In this document: positions 42,740 through 54,780 of the stretch, in pieces
How positions within the stretch are numbered: the stretch's first letter is position 1
Layout of the letters: each line of letters opens with the position of its first letter
DNA from: Heterostelium album PN500
Lineage: Eukaryota > Evosea > Eumycetozoa > Acytosteliales > Acytosteliaceae
Direction: 5' to 3'
Length of the DNA: 64,000 nucleotides
NCBI RefSeq assembly: GCF_000004825.1
Contig: NW_008805072.1
Span: 62,001-126,000 of the forward strand
The notes under the pieces: generated by a model
The model's database searches: none
Told to the model about the DNA's origin: nothing
What the model saw: the letters and a program-made list of their open reading frames with translations, nothing else
Position numbers and translations under genes: made by a program

Positions 42740-43226
42740 ATGATTGAAGATTCAATTTGTGACAATGTCTATGACTTTGATGGAATTAATACCCTTTTCA
42801 TCAAGAGACCATTCAGTGCAAAGTGGACCATGGAAACCACTGAGAAACTTTCACCAAAAGGAGAGAGCAGATTGATTATCAAGAATCCAAGTGGAGCCAG
42901 AATATTGATTCATGCCGTCATCCAAGGTTTCACCATCAACCATATGCAAATGAACACATATGTAAATGATATCCAATCATTAACCAATATCTGTAGTCAT
43001 GCCACAGAAAATATTCCATTCATGTTAGAGATCAATGAAATTGTTTCCCAAGAAACAAGAATTGTTATTGACTTTAAAGGATTTACAAGAAATTCAAGTT
43101 TCTTGGATCTTGCTTCAATCACAGGTAATATAAAATTTATATTTTATATTCTTTTATAATATTAATTCTTTTTATTTAAACAATATAGGATTCATTTCAA
43201 AGACTTCTGCTCCATGCACATGTTAA
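42740..43226 (+). CDS. Unknown 140-aa protein, paralogue 3 of 3 (spliced)
   Basis: Exons 42740-43124 and 43189-43226 around a 64-bp intron (gtaata...atag). Splicing restores ASITGFISKTS, the same SITGFI end seen in the unspliced paralogues; without splicing the frame reads into intron sequence. Shared segments are FIKRPFSAKWTM, LSPKGESRLIIKNPSGARIL, NTYVNDIQSLTNICSH and INEIVSQETRIVIDFKG. The C terminus is Cys-containing (APCTC). This is the only copy of the trio with an intron, which marks it as a separate lineage. Function unknown. Confidence 0.78.
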
Positions 43227-43259
43227 ATCAATAAACTTTCTTTTTAAATTAATATATAA

Positions 43260-44060
43260 AAAATATAAAAGACAATTAACTTTATTTAATATTTTTTTAA
43301 TTATAATATCGATATGATAATCTGTGTATGAAGTTGTCATTAAGAAAGTTTGCATATCTACTGGAAGAGGGTTTTGGAAACTATGTTCGGTGAATTCATA
43401 GATATTGAGATTTACAATAGCAACTCTGATAGTTTTTCTACTTAATACTGTAGTAAACAATCCATTGATTTCATCAAATACAAATGACATATATGTGGAG
43501 TATTGATAGCTAACAAAGTATGCAGTAAAGTAATTTAGTACTGTTGTTATTCATATTCATTCAAAGAGGTAAGTGTCACATGACCCATTGGCAGGTTGAA
43601 TTCCAATATAGTACTTTGAGTCATATAAATACATTGTTGCGTATATACATAAATCAAGAACATCTATTGCATCTGTACGAGATGTTATTTCTCCCGATAA
43701 TGTATCATAGGTCACAATCACAACCTGTCCAGAGTTGTGTGGTGAATAATTTACACCAAGGTATAAAATATGATTATTAGATTCATTATAGGATGATTGG
43801 TAGAAAAATCCAGTACTAGGTAAACCTATTATATCTCTTGTTTATAATTAGATGTTGGGTGTCACTATTGAAACAATATTAATGCTTACTCGATTTGAGT
43901 ATTAGAATCAAACTTTAATAACACAGAAACATTAGAGAGAAATTCATTGCATTTAAATAAACAACATAGTTGAATGAATCATATGATGTTATCTGTGGAT
44001 CCCAATTGTAAATGTTTTAGCAAACAATGAATGTGTTATAATCACTACAGCTGTTCAATA
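43260..44060 (-). pseudogene. Decayed gene for an extracellular or beta-propeller-like protein
   Basis: Minus-strand frames in order: WDPQITSYDSFNYVVYLN (about 44000), then a long piece with GFFYQSSYNESNNHILYLGV, HNSGQVVIVTYDTLSGEI and YYIGIQPANGSCDTYLFE (about 43850-43560), then SFVFDEINGLFTTVLSRKTI (about 43490). The repeated pattern of strands with YLYDSKYYIG and VVIVTYDTLSG resembles the repeats of dictyostelid secreted propeller proteins. The pieces lie in different frames with stops between them, so the gene is dead. Confidence 0.45.
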
Positions 44061-45550
44061 CAATATACAATTAAGACATAATAAAAAGAACCCAAGATAA
44101 ATATATCTGTTTATATTTATTTTATTTTTTTTAAAAAGGATAAATTCAGAATTCTTGCTATAATCTATTTAGCTAGCAAAAACAATCAAATTTTCGAATG
44201 AACTTTCATTCCTATATTTGTTTTAAATATTATAAATATTTAAAAAAACAAATAAGGTAGATGTCTGATAGGATTAATGGCAACCATTTATTACTCTAAA
44301 TTCACTCCTGTTATAGAGTATGTAATTCACAACTCTAGTTGCAATTTGTTGTTTGTATAACAATCCTCTTTCTTCAAATTAGACACCTAATTTAAACTAC
44401 AACTAGTAACATCAGCAACATCGTTAAAACATTCCTAAGCGTCAAAGTTATAACAGTAAATATATGATGATCGAATGATGGTATGACAAAGATCTTAGGA
44501 ATCAGAGTTGTTTTTTTATAGAGAAACTGATGATCATAAAGAATTCTTTTTTTTATAACTTGTATCAATTAAAACTTGGTTATACTTCACCACTTTGCTG
44601 TTTTTGTTCTTTGTAACACTCATCCTCAAAATTTTAGTTTAAAAGGTAGAAGATAGAAGTTTGTATAACTATTTTTTGAATTACAAGCAATTCTTTTTTT
44701 TTTTTTTTTAACAGATCAAACGAACCTTGAGCGGTTGCAATAATTTAATCAGAATTCAAATAATAAGATTCGCACAAATGATTTTTATTTGTTTTTTTTT
44801 TTTGAACATCCAATGATATTAAAACTGTTTATTAAAAAATTATTTTAAACCAATCAAATCATCATTAAGTTAAGATTCATAAGATTTAATGACTTCATAA
44901 AGTTATAATGAATTTAAAAAATGTAAATAAAATTAAAAATAATTTTTTTAATTGTAAAAATAATATAAACACACACACAACTTTAGGTGAATTAAATAAA
45001 AAGTTGAAAAACCCCCATTTACATTGGTTTGGTAACGTCAATAGGAATCGACTCTTTTGGTATTGGATAACAACAAAAACCAAAAAAATCTGTGTTTTTA
45101 CCCATTCCCCAAAAACACACACTTTTCATCTCCTTATGTATATTTAATTTAATATAATTTATTTTTCTCATTTTCTCAAATGATTATTTATTCTTTTCAA
45201 AAAATATTGTGAAAACATTTCTTTTCATTAGTAATAGATAAAAACATTAATTACTAATTGTTTTTATAAGAATTATTTTGTTTTTTTTTGTTTTTTTCTT
45301 ATTTTCTATTTATTTATCATAATTATTATAATATTACTTGTTTTTTTTTTAATTATTTTTAATAAAATCGATTCAAATTTATCTGATAAGATTAGATTAT
45401 AATAATTTATTTTGAAACAACAATTAACTGTATTTAATAGATTCATTCATTTGATTTTTTTTTTAAAACAAACAAATATCAATTGAAACCCCATTCACTA
45501 TATTCTCACACCAACGAAATCGTAATTAAACAAACAATATATCTCCAACA
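44061..45550. other. Long AT-rich intergenic region
   Basis: About 1.5 kb with many A and T homopolymers and no supported gene. A possible box C/D-like arrangement (atgatga at 44463-44469 and ctga at 44527-44530) is noted in the findings. The last 70 bp (aaccccattcactatattctc) are less AT-rich and probably belong to the leader of the next gene. Confidence 0.4.
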
Positions 45551-46755
45551 ATGACATCGCTATTCAAGAGTAGTCAGTTTCTGTTGTCACAGACAGCCAC
45601 TGCCCAAATGAGAAAAAACCTACTAAATCCAATCATGATGGTAGTCCATGGCAATAACTTCCTAGATTCATTGAAAACCAATAATAATACTGATTCATCA
45701 AGTAAGCAAATGCAAATAAATATTAGAGATTTAACATTTTTATTAATAAATATTTATTATTACAAAATTATTTTTAGAACAAATATTGGAAAGTATTAGA
45801 ATTACAATGCAAGATGAAGCAAAAAAGAAAAGTGAAATAAATGCTAAAGAATGGCTGCAAAATCTGCACAAAAAGAATGGCACAGAACACCTGAGTCTTT
45901 CGAGATGCAATTCACCATTCTCTGCAAAGAAGCAAGCACCCGCTCCAGTCAGTAATCCAGAGTTGGTTTTGGTTTCGAGCGAGTTGAACGATAAAAGTCA
46001 CCAATCTTGGAAGTTCACCAACGACGCTGGTCCGGAAGGCAAAATCTGTCTTACAGCCAATCCGAGAGCACCGGTCAACGATTATCTATTATGGAAGAAA
46101 ATCGCATTGGGCGACGTCCGTGAGAGATTCAAGGAGGCCTTGGAGAGAATGAGAGACTTTACCATCCTAAACATACACCAAATGGATCTAATTCCAAAAT
46201 CCTCGCAAATGACATTCTTGAACAATTTGGCAGAGGCCGAGAATTTTATTCACATGTAAGTAGTAATAGTAGTAGTAAAAGTAGTAGTAGTAGTTATTTG
46301 ATCGATTGCATCGCATCGTAATTAAATAACAAATAATAGTTGATCGATTACTAACTAACGTTATTTTTTTTATTAGGGATGTTATGTTATCGACAAAGAA
46401 AGATCTTGATAGATTATATGATTTCCTCAATCTACCAAGAGACTATGGTCTTAATCCAAGTCAGGTTAGAGTTGCTCTTCAGGTATGTATTCTTCAACCA
46501 CAACAAATAAATAATCAATACAAAAAAAAAAAAAAAAAAAATTAATGTACTAATAAATGTTTTTTTATCTCTCTTTTAACTATTTATATATATATATAGA
46601 TTTTAAATGCAACAGCTCTTGCATGGATTGATATGCCGATTTCAAGGCCATCAAGCTCCAATCAAGCATTAAATACAGAATATATTAAATTATCCAAAGA
46701 ACTGTATGAATCTCTTTTGGATTCAATGATTTGCTCAGCCAATTACATTGAATAA
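45551..46755 (+). CDS. Unknown 296-aa protein, 4 exons, possible mitochondrial presequence
   Basis: Exons 45551-45701, 45778-46255, 46377-46482 and 46600-46755, all GT..AG with matching phases. The N terminus MTSLFKSSQFLLSQTATAQM is rich in Ser/Thr and basic residues without acids for the first 40 residues, as in mitochondrial targeting peptides. The rest is helical: SIRITMQDEAKKKSEINAKE, LWKKIALGDVRERFKEALER and KKDLDRLYDFLNLPRDY. No domain is recognised. It lies in the conserved genic block, so it is probably a conserved dictyostelid gene. Confidence 0.75.
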
Positions 46756-47877
46756 TAAACAATCGTAGTAATAATAAATAAATAAATAAAAGTAACATAT
46801 GTTTAAATAAATACCCAACCAATGTTTGATCATTAAAAAATAACAAACAAAAAATAAAGAATAAAAAAAAAAAAAAAAAAATTGTATCTTTACATAAATT
46901 ATATAATAACAAGTCAATATCATCAACTTTGGTATCTTTAGTACTTTGTTTGTTGATGTATTCAAATTTAGATATAAACTTTGATAAACATGATATAGTC
47001 AGATATAATCGATTTAAATTATAACAAGTAATCATTAATATAATATGAAAACATAATCGCTCTAAATTTGTTAATTATCTTTTTTTTTTTTTTTTTTTTT
47101 TTTTGATCAGTCGGTATTGATTAATTTTATAGTAATATTATCCATATATATATAATTGCAAATACTTAATGATGTTTCTAATAATGACATTAATAATAAT
47201 AACAGAGTGAACCAATTGGCTCCTATTTGATTTAAATATATTATTTTTACTATGGTAGATTTATTTTGGTGAATATAACAATGGATGTTTTTATGATGGA
47301 GAATAATAATGATTATTGTTATTCGATTGGCAATGTTGTTTGTTTTATAGTCTGCATTAATGCTACTTCTTGAATTGGTTTATAATTATTTTAATCGTTT
47401 AATTATTTAAACTATCATTAGATAATCCAATACCTTATCTTCTTAATATGTAGTTGTGAATAGTTTCTTGTTTGTTGTTGTAGTAGTTGACTATAGTTAT
47501 CTTATTGATTGTATTTGTTTGTTTTGTATTGTATTGTTATTTTTTTTGCTTTTTTTTGTTTTTTGTTTTTTTTTCTTTATAAAGATGTTTTTTTGTTTAT
47601 AAACAAAATTTAGATGAAAGGGTTATGTTAAAACATATTATCCAAATATATTTATAAATATAAGAATATAGAAATATAAAAAGAGATATAATATATAATA
47701 GAATGATGGCTGTGTTGAAAAAAATAGTTTAGTTTGTGATGATTGTGTTTTGGATACTGTCTAAACAATTAAAAGTTTAAATTGAAAAAAAAAAAAAAAG
47801 TTTTTAAAGATGAAGATGTGAATAAATTGAAGAAAAGTATAATGACAAAGTAAGTAAGAGTGATGAGGATTGATTGA
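46756..47877. other. Convergent intergenic region
   Basis: About 1.1 kb between two genes that point at each other. It holds both 3' UTRs with aataaa-type signals (for example around 46777-46790) and several long A/T runs (46863-46880, 47080-47104). No gene is supported. Confidence 0.5.
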
Positions 47878-50800
47878 TTAATGTCTTGATCTTTTTCCTC
47901 CATCATGTGGGTGATGAGAGTGTGGATTGTGTGAATGAGTATTGTGTGAAGGATGAATAGGGAATTGTGGGGTAAATGAACCTCCTGTTCCCGTGGTATG
48001 GTCAAATTGTCGCTTTTGTCCAACTTGCTCAGTTTGTGCAGCATAGTTTGCATAATAATTAGATAAATCCTAAATGTTATATTATTAGTTGGTTAGTAAT
48101 CGGTTTTATATTTACCTATATGTAAATGATGTTATTAGAGTATATTAATTTTATATTTTACCTGTGGAGAATAACCAGCATATGCCTTTAAAAATTTATT
48201 GATTGTTAGTAAACTATTTGTCTGTTTATCAAAATATATATATAATTAAAAACATACAGGGTTAGATGCTAAATAGGCAGCCCATTGTTCGTAGTATTGT
48301 TGATAGTAGGCATTGTTGTTTGGTGTTGTGGCTGCCTGGTTGAGTACTGGTGTCTGTGCAACTTGGGCTGGCTGTGCTGGTTGGTGTTGTTGGTGTTGAT
48401 GTGGTTGATGTGGCTGATGTTGTTGGTGTTGGTGCTGCTGATACTGGTGTTGTTGCTGGTGTTGCATTTTGGAGATGTGTTGCATGTAGGTTTGTTGTTG
48501 CTGTTGGATCTGTTGTTGATGTTGTTGCTGTTGTTTGAGCATTGCTTCCTGTTGGATCTTTCTCTGTTTCTCTTGCATCTGCATCTGATTCTTGAGCAAT
48601 TCCTTCTGTGACTTTTCGAGTTGCAGTGCCTCCGATTGCTCCTTGAGCTTCTCTTGCATCAATTGAATCTTGAGATTTGCCTGGGTGAGTTGGTCTTGCT
48701 TCCAGTTGTTCTGGATGGTCTGCTGTGGTGGAACGTTGTTGATTGGCAGTGGGAACAAAGGTGGAGTGTGTCCTCCGACCAAGTTGGGTGGGGCACCTGG
48801 TCCGGCGGGACCGTTTACACCACGTGGTGGATTGACACGTGGAGCACCGCCTCTGTAGGGTGGGAATTGCTGTCCTGGCAGTGGAGTTGGCATTGCACCC
48901 ATTGGATGAGCGTGAGGATGTGGATGAGCGTGTGGGTGTGGGTGGGCGTGTGGATGAGGTGGTTGGAACGGTCCGTTGAATGGATGACCTCCACGACCAC
49001 CCATTGGTGCACCTCCTCTGAATCCACCACGATCGTGACCTCCACGACCTCCACGACCACCGAATCCACCTCTGTGTGGAGGTGGTGGGGGTGGTGGACC
49101 TTGTCTTGGTTGACGAATCAAGGTGTATCCAGGCCTAGATGGATTACCAAAGCTCACTCTAATTGGATAGCCCTGGATATCTCTATCGTTCATTGCCTTT
49201 TGTGCTTTCTCGGCGTCTTCGACCAACTCATAGTCGATAAAAGCGAAACCTCTTGGTTGACCGGTGTTTGGATTTGGGAATACATTGCAATCTCTAATCT
49301 TTCCGAATTTAGTAAACAATTTTCTCAAAATAGTACGATCCTTCAGAATTAAAAACAAATAAAATAAATTAGTCAACTAATTTTGTTTAATTAAATGTTT
49401 GTTACTAATACTTACAACAAAGTTTCTTAATAAACGATCGATAAAAATGGTCTTTGAATGCATTAATTCCAAGGTTGAACATGAATCAGCCCAATCTACA
49501 CGAAGATTTCTACCGTTATACTTTGTTGAACCAAGTGATGATTTAGCAGCATTGGCTTGTAATTTGGTTCTAAAGTCAATAAAACCATAACCTTTTGATT
49601 CTCCTGATCTCTTGTTTTTCATAACCTATTTGTAATTTCAACACAAAACAAAACTATTAATATATAATTATTTAACCAATTACCAACTTAATCATAATTA
49701 TACTTACAATTGCACGATCAACTTCACCATATTTCTCAAACATCTTTCTAAGTTGTTCTCTTCCGACTTCTGGTCCCAAGTTACCGATAAACAACAAAGT
49801 GTCGGAAATTGGCATTTCACTAATATTTAATGTACAATTCTTTAACTATATATATATATATAGTTAAAAAGATAAGATTGTTATTATTTTGTTTTAGGGA
49901 TGATTGTTTAATATATATTTAATTGTACTTACTTTAGTTCCATTTAATTTCTCTTTTACAGAGTTATGAGCTTGTTGATTCTCCATGCAGACAACAGCAA
50001 TATCTCGCTTTGGTCCGTCAAAGGTGATGTTCATTACCTTGCCGTGAGCACTGAGGTACTCTTTGAGATCCTTATCGATGATTGCTTCGGTGAGTCCTGC
50101 AATCTTGAGAACCGGCGATTTCTTGAATGCCTCTTCCATCTCGGCAAGCGACTGTTGTACCTTGGCCTTTTCCTCTGCTTTCTTGTCGGCAGTCTTATTG
50201 ACCTTTTCGGCAACGGACTCCTCGACCTCCTTGATCACCTTTTCAATCTCGTTTTGGTCAACCTCATCGTTGATATTATCGGGATAGCTCTCCTCGTTGT
50301 CAGAGTAATCAAACTGCTCTTTGTTGTTGTTGTCAATCAGATCTTCGTCGTCTTGCTCTTCATTACCCTCGCCATTGTAATTCTGTTGTTGTTGTTGTTG
50401 CTGTTGATCTGCATTACCATTATTTTCATCATCCTCTTCTTCGGCATCTTCATTGTTATTATTACTGGCAACAGCAGCTGCTGACTCTTGTTTATCATCG
50501 TTGGCATTGGTATTCTCCTCATCGTCATCATTACTATTATTGGCAGAAGCAGTATTCTCATTGTTACCACCATTTTCCTCTTCTTGTTCTTGTTCATTTT
50601 CATCTTCCACTTCCTCTTTTGTTTCCTTTACTTTTTTTTCTTTTTCTTTTTGCTGTTGTTGTTCTTTTTTCTTATCACTATTGCTATTACTACTATTACT
50701 ACTATTGTTATTATTATAATTTAATACTTTTTTTGGTTTTGTAGGTGGACTTGTTGTTGTTGGTGATGTTGTTGCAGCATTAGCTTTTGGTGAAGTAACA

Positions 50801-51036
50801 GAAGCAGGTTGTTTCTTTTGTGTTGGTGATGGTGGTGGAGTCTTTAACTCGTTGATTCTTGCTATTAATACAGATTTCGGACCTTTGTCAGAGAGGTTTC
50901 TCGAACTCAATATCGACTTTAACTGTGTGTTGGTCAATGACGACAGATTCTCTGGTATCTCAATCGGTGATTGACTACCATTTCCATTACTACTGGTTGC
51001 TGGTGGTGATGCTGTTGTTGTACCTTCACTACTCAT
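47878..51036 (-). CDS. Raver-like RNA-binding protein with SAP domain and three RRMs (6 exons, 916 aa)
   Basis: Minus-strand exons 51036-49933, 49845-49708, 49625-49416, 49340-48258, 48185-48162 (24 bp) and 48069-47878. Every intron is GT..AG and all junctions are phase 0. Residues about 28-62 are a SAP domain (LTNTQLKSILSSRNLSDKGP). A long acidic Asn/Gln/Glu region follows, then RRM1 (PVLKIAGLTEAIIDKDLKEY), RRM2 (DTLLFIGNLGP ... SKGYGFIDF) and RRM3 (KTIFIDRLLRNFVDRTILRK ... RGFAFIDYE, IRVSFGNPSRPG). The RRM2-RRM3 link (LRVDWADSCSTLELMHSKTI) matches vertebrate Raver (HWTD...LLHSR). The tail is RGG-, Pro/His- and Gln-rich and ends GGKRSRH. A nuclear splicing or mRNP cofactor role is inferred. 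Confidence 0.88.
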
Positions 51037-51468
51037 TATTTTAATTATAACAAAATATTGTGATAATAATAATAATAATAATTAACTTTTAATATGCAAA
51101 AAAATTAATATAAATAATGCAAAAATAAGGTGTATGTTATTGTTTTTTTGTGACAAATTTAATTTGATACAATAAAAAAAAATAAATAAAAATAAACAAT
51201 ATAAATAAATTAAAAATAAAATTAATGTTTGTTATTATTATTATTGTTGAAAAAAAATACCAAAAAAATCAAAAGTATTTGTAAAAATTTCAATTTAACG
51301 TTTTTTTTTTAATTTATTTTTTCACTTTTTTTTTTTGACAAACATTTATCTTGTGTGTGTTTGAACTTCAGATAATTTTGATTGATTTCAGATCTGATTA
51401 TTAAAATACTTTATTTATAGATAGATAGATAGATATTTATAATAATAATAATAAATATATTAAAAACA
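51037..51468. promoter_or_regulatory. Divergent promoter of the Raver-like and SAE1 genes
   Basis: 432 bp between two start codons facing away from each other. It has long A and T homopolymers and a (gata) microsatellite at about 51420-51434. Joint control of the two nuclear genes is possible but not shown. Confidence 0.5.
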
Positions 51469-52765
51469 ATGAGCAGTGAACCACAACAACAAAGACAAAT
51501 TAATATTGTTGAAGATGAAAATAATGCATTGACAGACTATGAAGCGGCGTTGTATGATCGTGGTATTAGAGTTTGGGGTGTAGATGCACAGAATAGATTG
51601 CGTCGTGCTCGAGTATTGTTTGTAGGTATTACTGGATTGTCTGCAGAGATTGCAAAGAATGTTGCTCTGGCTGGTGTAGGTAATATCACGGTAATCGACA
51701 ATACCATCGTATCAGAGAATGATATCGGTTTATTTATAAATGGTGATCAATCAATTGGTAAAACTGTATGTAAATCAAATTTGAAATAACAAATCAAAAT
51801 TAATAATAATAATAATATTAATGTGTTATTGTTATTTATTAAGAGATCAGAAGCAGCGATTTCAGCAATTCAAGAACTTAATCCATTGATTAATGTACGT
51901 GCAGAATCTATTGAGTTGGATGCTATCAGTGGAGAGTTTATTAAAGGATATACATTGGTGTGTGTTGATAGTCTTGATAGTGCTGTTCAACTTCGTATCA
52001 ATAATCTCTGTCGAATGGATGGTGTTTCTTTCATACTGACTCATTGTTTTGGTTTACAAGGTTATTTCTTCTCTGATCTTGGTAATACATTTAAATATGC
52101 TATAAAGTAAGTGTATATATAACTTTTATTTTTACAATCAATCTTTACATTGTTTATTTATATTATTTGTAATTATTAGGAAAAAGACAAAAGTAAATAA
52201 AAATAATAATAATAATAATAACAACAACAACAATAATAATAATGAAGAAGAACCAGAAGAAATTGAAGAGTTAATAGAATGTAAATCATCATTCTCAAGT
52301 TTAAATGATGCTTTATCAGTACAATGGAGTATTCTACCAAATAGATTATCACCACTTTATTATGTTTTATCTGGTAATTATGATAAATAGTTGAAAAAAC
52401 AAAAGGAATTGATATTGGTTATTAACTTACTTTTATAATATAAACTATTAGTATTATATCAATATCAACAAGGAAGTAATAAATTACCATCAATAAACAA
52501 TGTAGAAGCTATCAATAAAGTTTTGGAGACATGCTATGAGAGATATAACGCACAGACCGACAGACATTCAGAACTCTTAAAACAATGTATCAAACAACTT
52601 ACTGGTGAGATTGCGCCTGTTTGTGCAATACTTGGTGGTATCGTTGGTCAAGAGATCGTAAAGATCATCTCAAAAGACAATGAAGTCATTAACAACTACC
52701 TCTTCTTTGATGGTACCAAATGTTCTGGTGTCGTTGAACAAATACATCCAAAACATAATAACTAA
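51469..52765 (+). CDS. sae1: SUMO-activating enzyme subunit 1 (SAE1/AOS1), 355 aa, 4 exons
   Basis: Exons 51469-51765, 51844-52106, 52180-52373 and 52452-52765, all GT..AG with consistent phase. The N-terminal ALYDRGIRVWGVDAQNRLRR is the classic E1-like adenylation-domain opening. The nucleotide-binding loop VLFVGITGLSAEIAKNVALA and GVGNITVIDN follow, then the partner-interface region FILTHCFGLQGYFFSDLG. The C terminus TGEIAPVCAILGGIVGQEIV is the family signature. Length is close to human SAE1 (346). It has no catalytic Cys domain, as expected, and would work as a heterodimer with UBA2 to activate SUMO. Exon 3 carries an Asn run typical of dictyostelids. Confidence 0.95.
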
Positions 52766-52839
52766 CTTAAATAAAAAAATATTATAACAAACAGAGAAAT
52801 ACTATCATTTTAAATTATTAACTAAACAATATAATATGA

Positions 52840-53182
52840 AGTTGTTGGAAATAGTCAAGATTGTCTTTGAATTTGAATTTTAATAAGATTGATTGTATAT
52901 GATTGAGATTTGTTTAATAGCTCGGTGTATATATAGTGTCAAATTTTCTTTCTCTTATTATTATTAATTGATATTGGGTATCAACAGTATCTGGTATTAA
53001 AATCTGATTATTACGATTACATCAATATTTCCAATTAATATTATATTTCTTTGTTGATCATTATCTTTATCTTTCAAATGATTGTGTATTAAAACTGTAA
53101 ATCCACAGTGAAAATCATTAATAATGTTCAAGAAATTTCCTATATTGATCAATTTAGATTTCTCTATTATGTTTGTATTCAT
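52840..53182 (-). pseudogene. FNIP-kinase N-terminal fragment, inverted
   Basis: On the minus strand from ATG 53182 it reads VLIHNHLKDKDNDQQRNIIL and continues, after a frame change, with IPDTVDTQYQLIII and ELLNKSQSYTIN. These are the same segments as exon 1 of the kinases at 21235 and 57119. It ends before the kinase domain. A short 5' remnant directly behind SAE1. Confidence 0.75.
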
Positions 53183-53427
53183 TCCTCAAATAAAATCTAG
53201 ATAAAAAAATAAAATACAAATTATTTTAAAAATCACAAGTATTATCAACAAAAATAATTTCGATCTGTTAACAACCAAATCGAACAAATAGAACTATAAT
53301 AGTATCTGAATCAAATCTATTTATTCGATTTGGACGAAAATGGGTCAATATGATACAATGCATTGACGTTGATCAAGGTGTTCCAGCATTGGGAGAGGAC
53401 CAGGAGTTCTGAAGTGGATCCATTTCA
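53183..53427. other. Spacer, no gene seen
   Basis: AT-rich on the left. Bases 53330-53427 are less AT-rich and may belong to the retroelement-like fossil that starts at 53428, but there is no second copy to fix the boundary. Confidence 0.3.
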
Positions 53428-54297
53428 TCAAGGGGGCAGTATTGTTTGTGTTCCAAAGGAAATGTATTCGACAAGAGGATTCTGTGATTCAATACCTGCT
53501 TCACTTCTCAAAGCAATTTGATACTGTGCATGAAGATTATGTAACGTGATGGTGTAACTATATTGTTTGTTCTCGGGTTGACCAGGTACGATAGAGGAAG
53601 AGATCGGTATCTTGGATGCGATCAGGGTTGCTTGGAATACATCTGACGGGAGTGAGTCTGGGCGTGTGACAGTAGGAACGATATCAGGAAACAAAGTAGA
53701 GGTTGATGGGATTGAATCATTATCATTATTGCTTTCGAGATCGTTCATTGTAAGATCATTTGTTGTGGTGGTTGTTGTTGATGTTGGATCTGTAGATGCC
53801 GTTGATCCAGTGGTTGTTTGTGGTTGTGGTGGTGTTGGGTGTTTCTGTTAATTGTTCGTTTGGATCTGCCATCTCTCATGTGATTTGTAATTAATAATAA
53901 TAAAGAGTTATTTCTAATAATGTTTTATATAATCTAATTTCTAAGTTTATTTTTTTTTATTCTTTTCTTCTTTATTTAATTTCTTTCATTTTATCTCTTG
54001 AATATTGAGTAAATTGAATTCCTCTTTAACGTCGCGTTAAACTCAATATATTCATTATTGAGAAGCTTGACGGCTGAGTGTTGAATACTTAATTTAGAAA
54101 CAACAGAAACAACAGATTCTAATTTAATTATTATTTTAATCTGTTGTTTTGAAGCTATTACTTATTTAGTTGATTTAATTAATTTAATTAATTATAATTG
54201 ACTATTTCTATATGTTGGCTGGTGATTATTATTGATGTTGATTGATAAGTATTGATATTGCCCTGGTGGCTACCTTATTGTCCTTAGACGGACAACA
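53428..54297 (-). mobile_element. Fossil 5' fragment of the same retroelement-like sequence as at 316-1017
   Basis: On the minus strand it begins at 54297 with TGTTGTCC, shares the 5' 400 bp with 620-1011 (including the inverted repeat ttgtcc/ggacaa) and extends further into the coding region than the first copy. The frame is Thr/Asn-rich at its start, followed by a more structured stretch (ASKIPISSSIVPGQPENK, TITLHNLHAQYQIAL). It is broken and its 3' part is missing. Moderately diverged from the other copy, so both insertions are old. Family uncertain. Confidence 0.5.
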
Positions 54298-54298
54298 T

Positions 54299-54780
54299 AT
54301 ATAAAGTGGTTCTAATGTTGATACCAAAGGATCTGTTTCCAACTTTATCTCTGGTAATCTAAGTTGTTCATATAATCCAATTTTTATATAGAAAAGTAAA
54401 AAATAAGTGTTATTTTTCAATGGTAATAATATCATATTATAATATACATATAAACATATAAATATAATACTTACAACTTTGATATAAGATTAGGAATTAC
54501 TTTTAGGGATAGTTTTGGTAGATTTAATGAATGTAATAAAGTTTAGAGATATAATTTACAGTATAATATTTAAAGATAATAGTTTATTTATTTTACAATT
54601 TGAAGATAAGAATAATATTTGGTAATGTTGAATAATGTTGAATAATTAATTTCTATAATGGATTTCCAAGGTATTTATACTGTTGGATTTCTTCACCAGT
54701 GCAGTTGCTCAATCTCAGAAATCTGTTCTTGATTAACTAGTTTGGTATTCATTGTAGATTAACTTGTTGGTTATTTCTTT
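54299..54780 (-). pseudogene. LRR/FNIP-like gene debris, interrupted by the fossil element
   Basis: Minus-strand pieces read RFLRLSNCTGEEIQQYKYLG (about 54720), HSLNLPKLSLKVIPNLISKL followed by a gtaagt site (about 54530-54475), and an exon-like LPEIKLETDPLVSTLEPLY that ends exactly where the fossil begins (54298). The pattern suits a leucine-rich host gene broken by that insertion. Confidence 0.35.

Noticed and set aside
44895-45147. Overlapping 75-79 codon frames on both strands
   Set aside because: No recognisable protein pattern; the region is AT-rich intergenic DNA and both frames cannot be real.
48285-49352. Plus-strand open frames opposite the Raver-like gene (Val/Leu-rich and Trp/Ser-rich)
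   Set aside because: Shadows of the Gln-, Pro-, His- and Gly-rich codons of the minus-strand gene, whose RRM domains and splice sites are clear.
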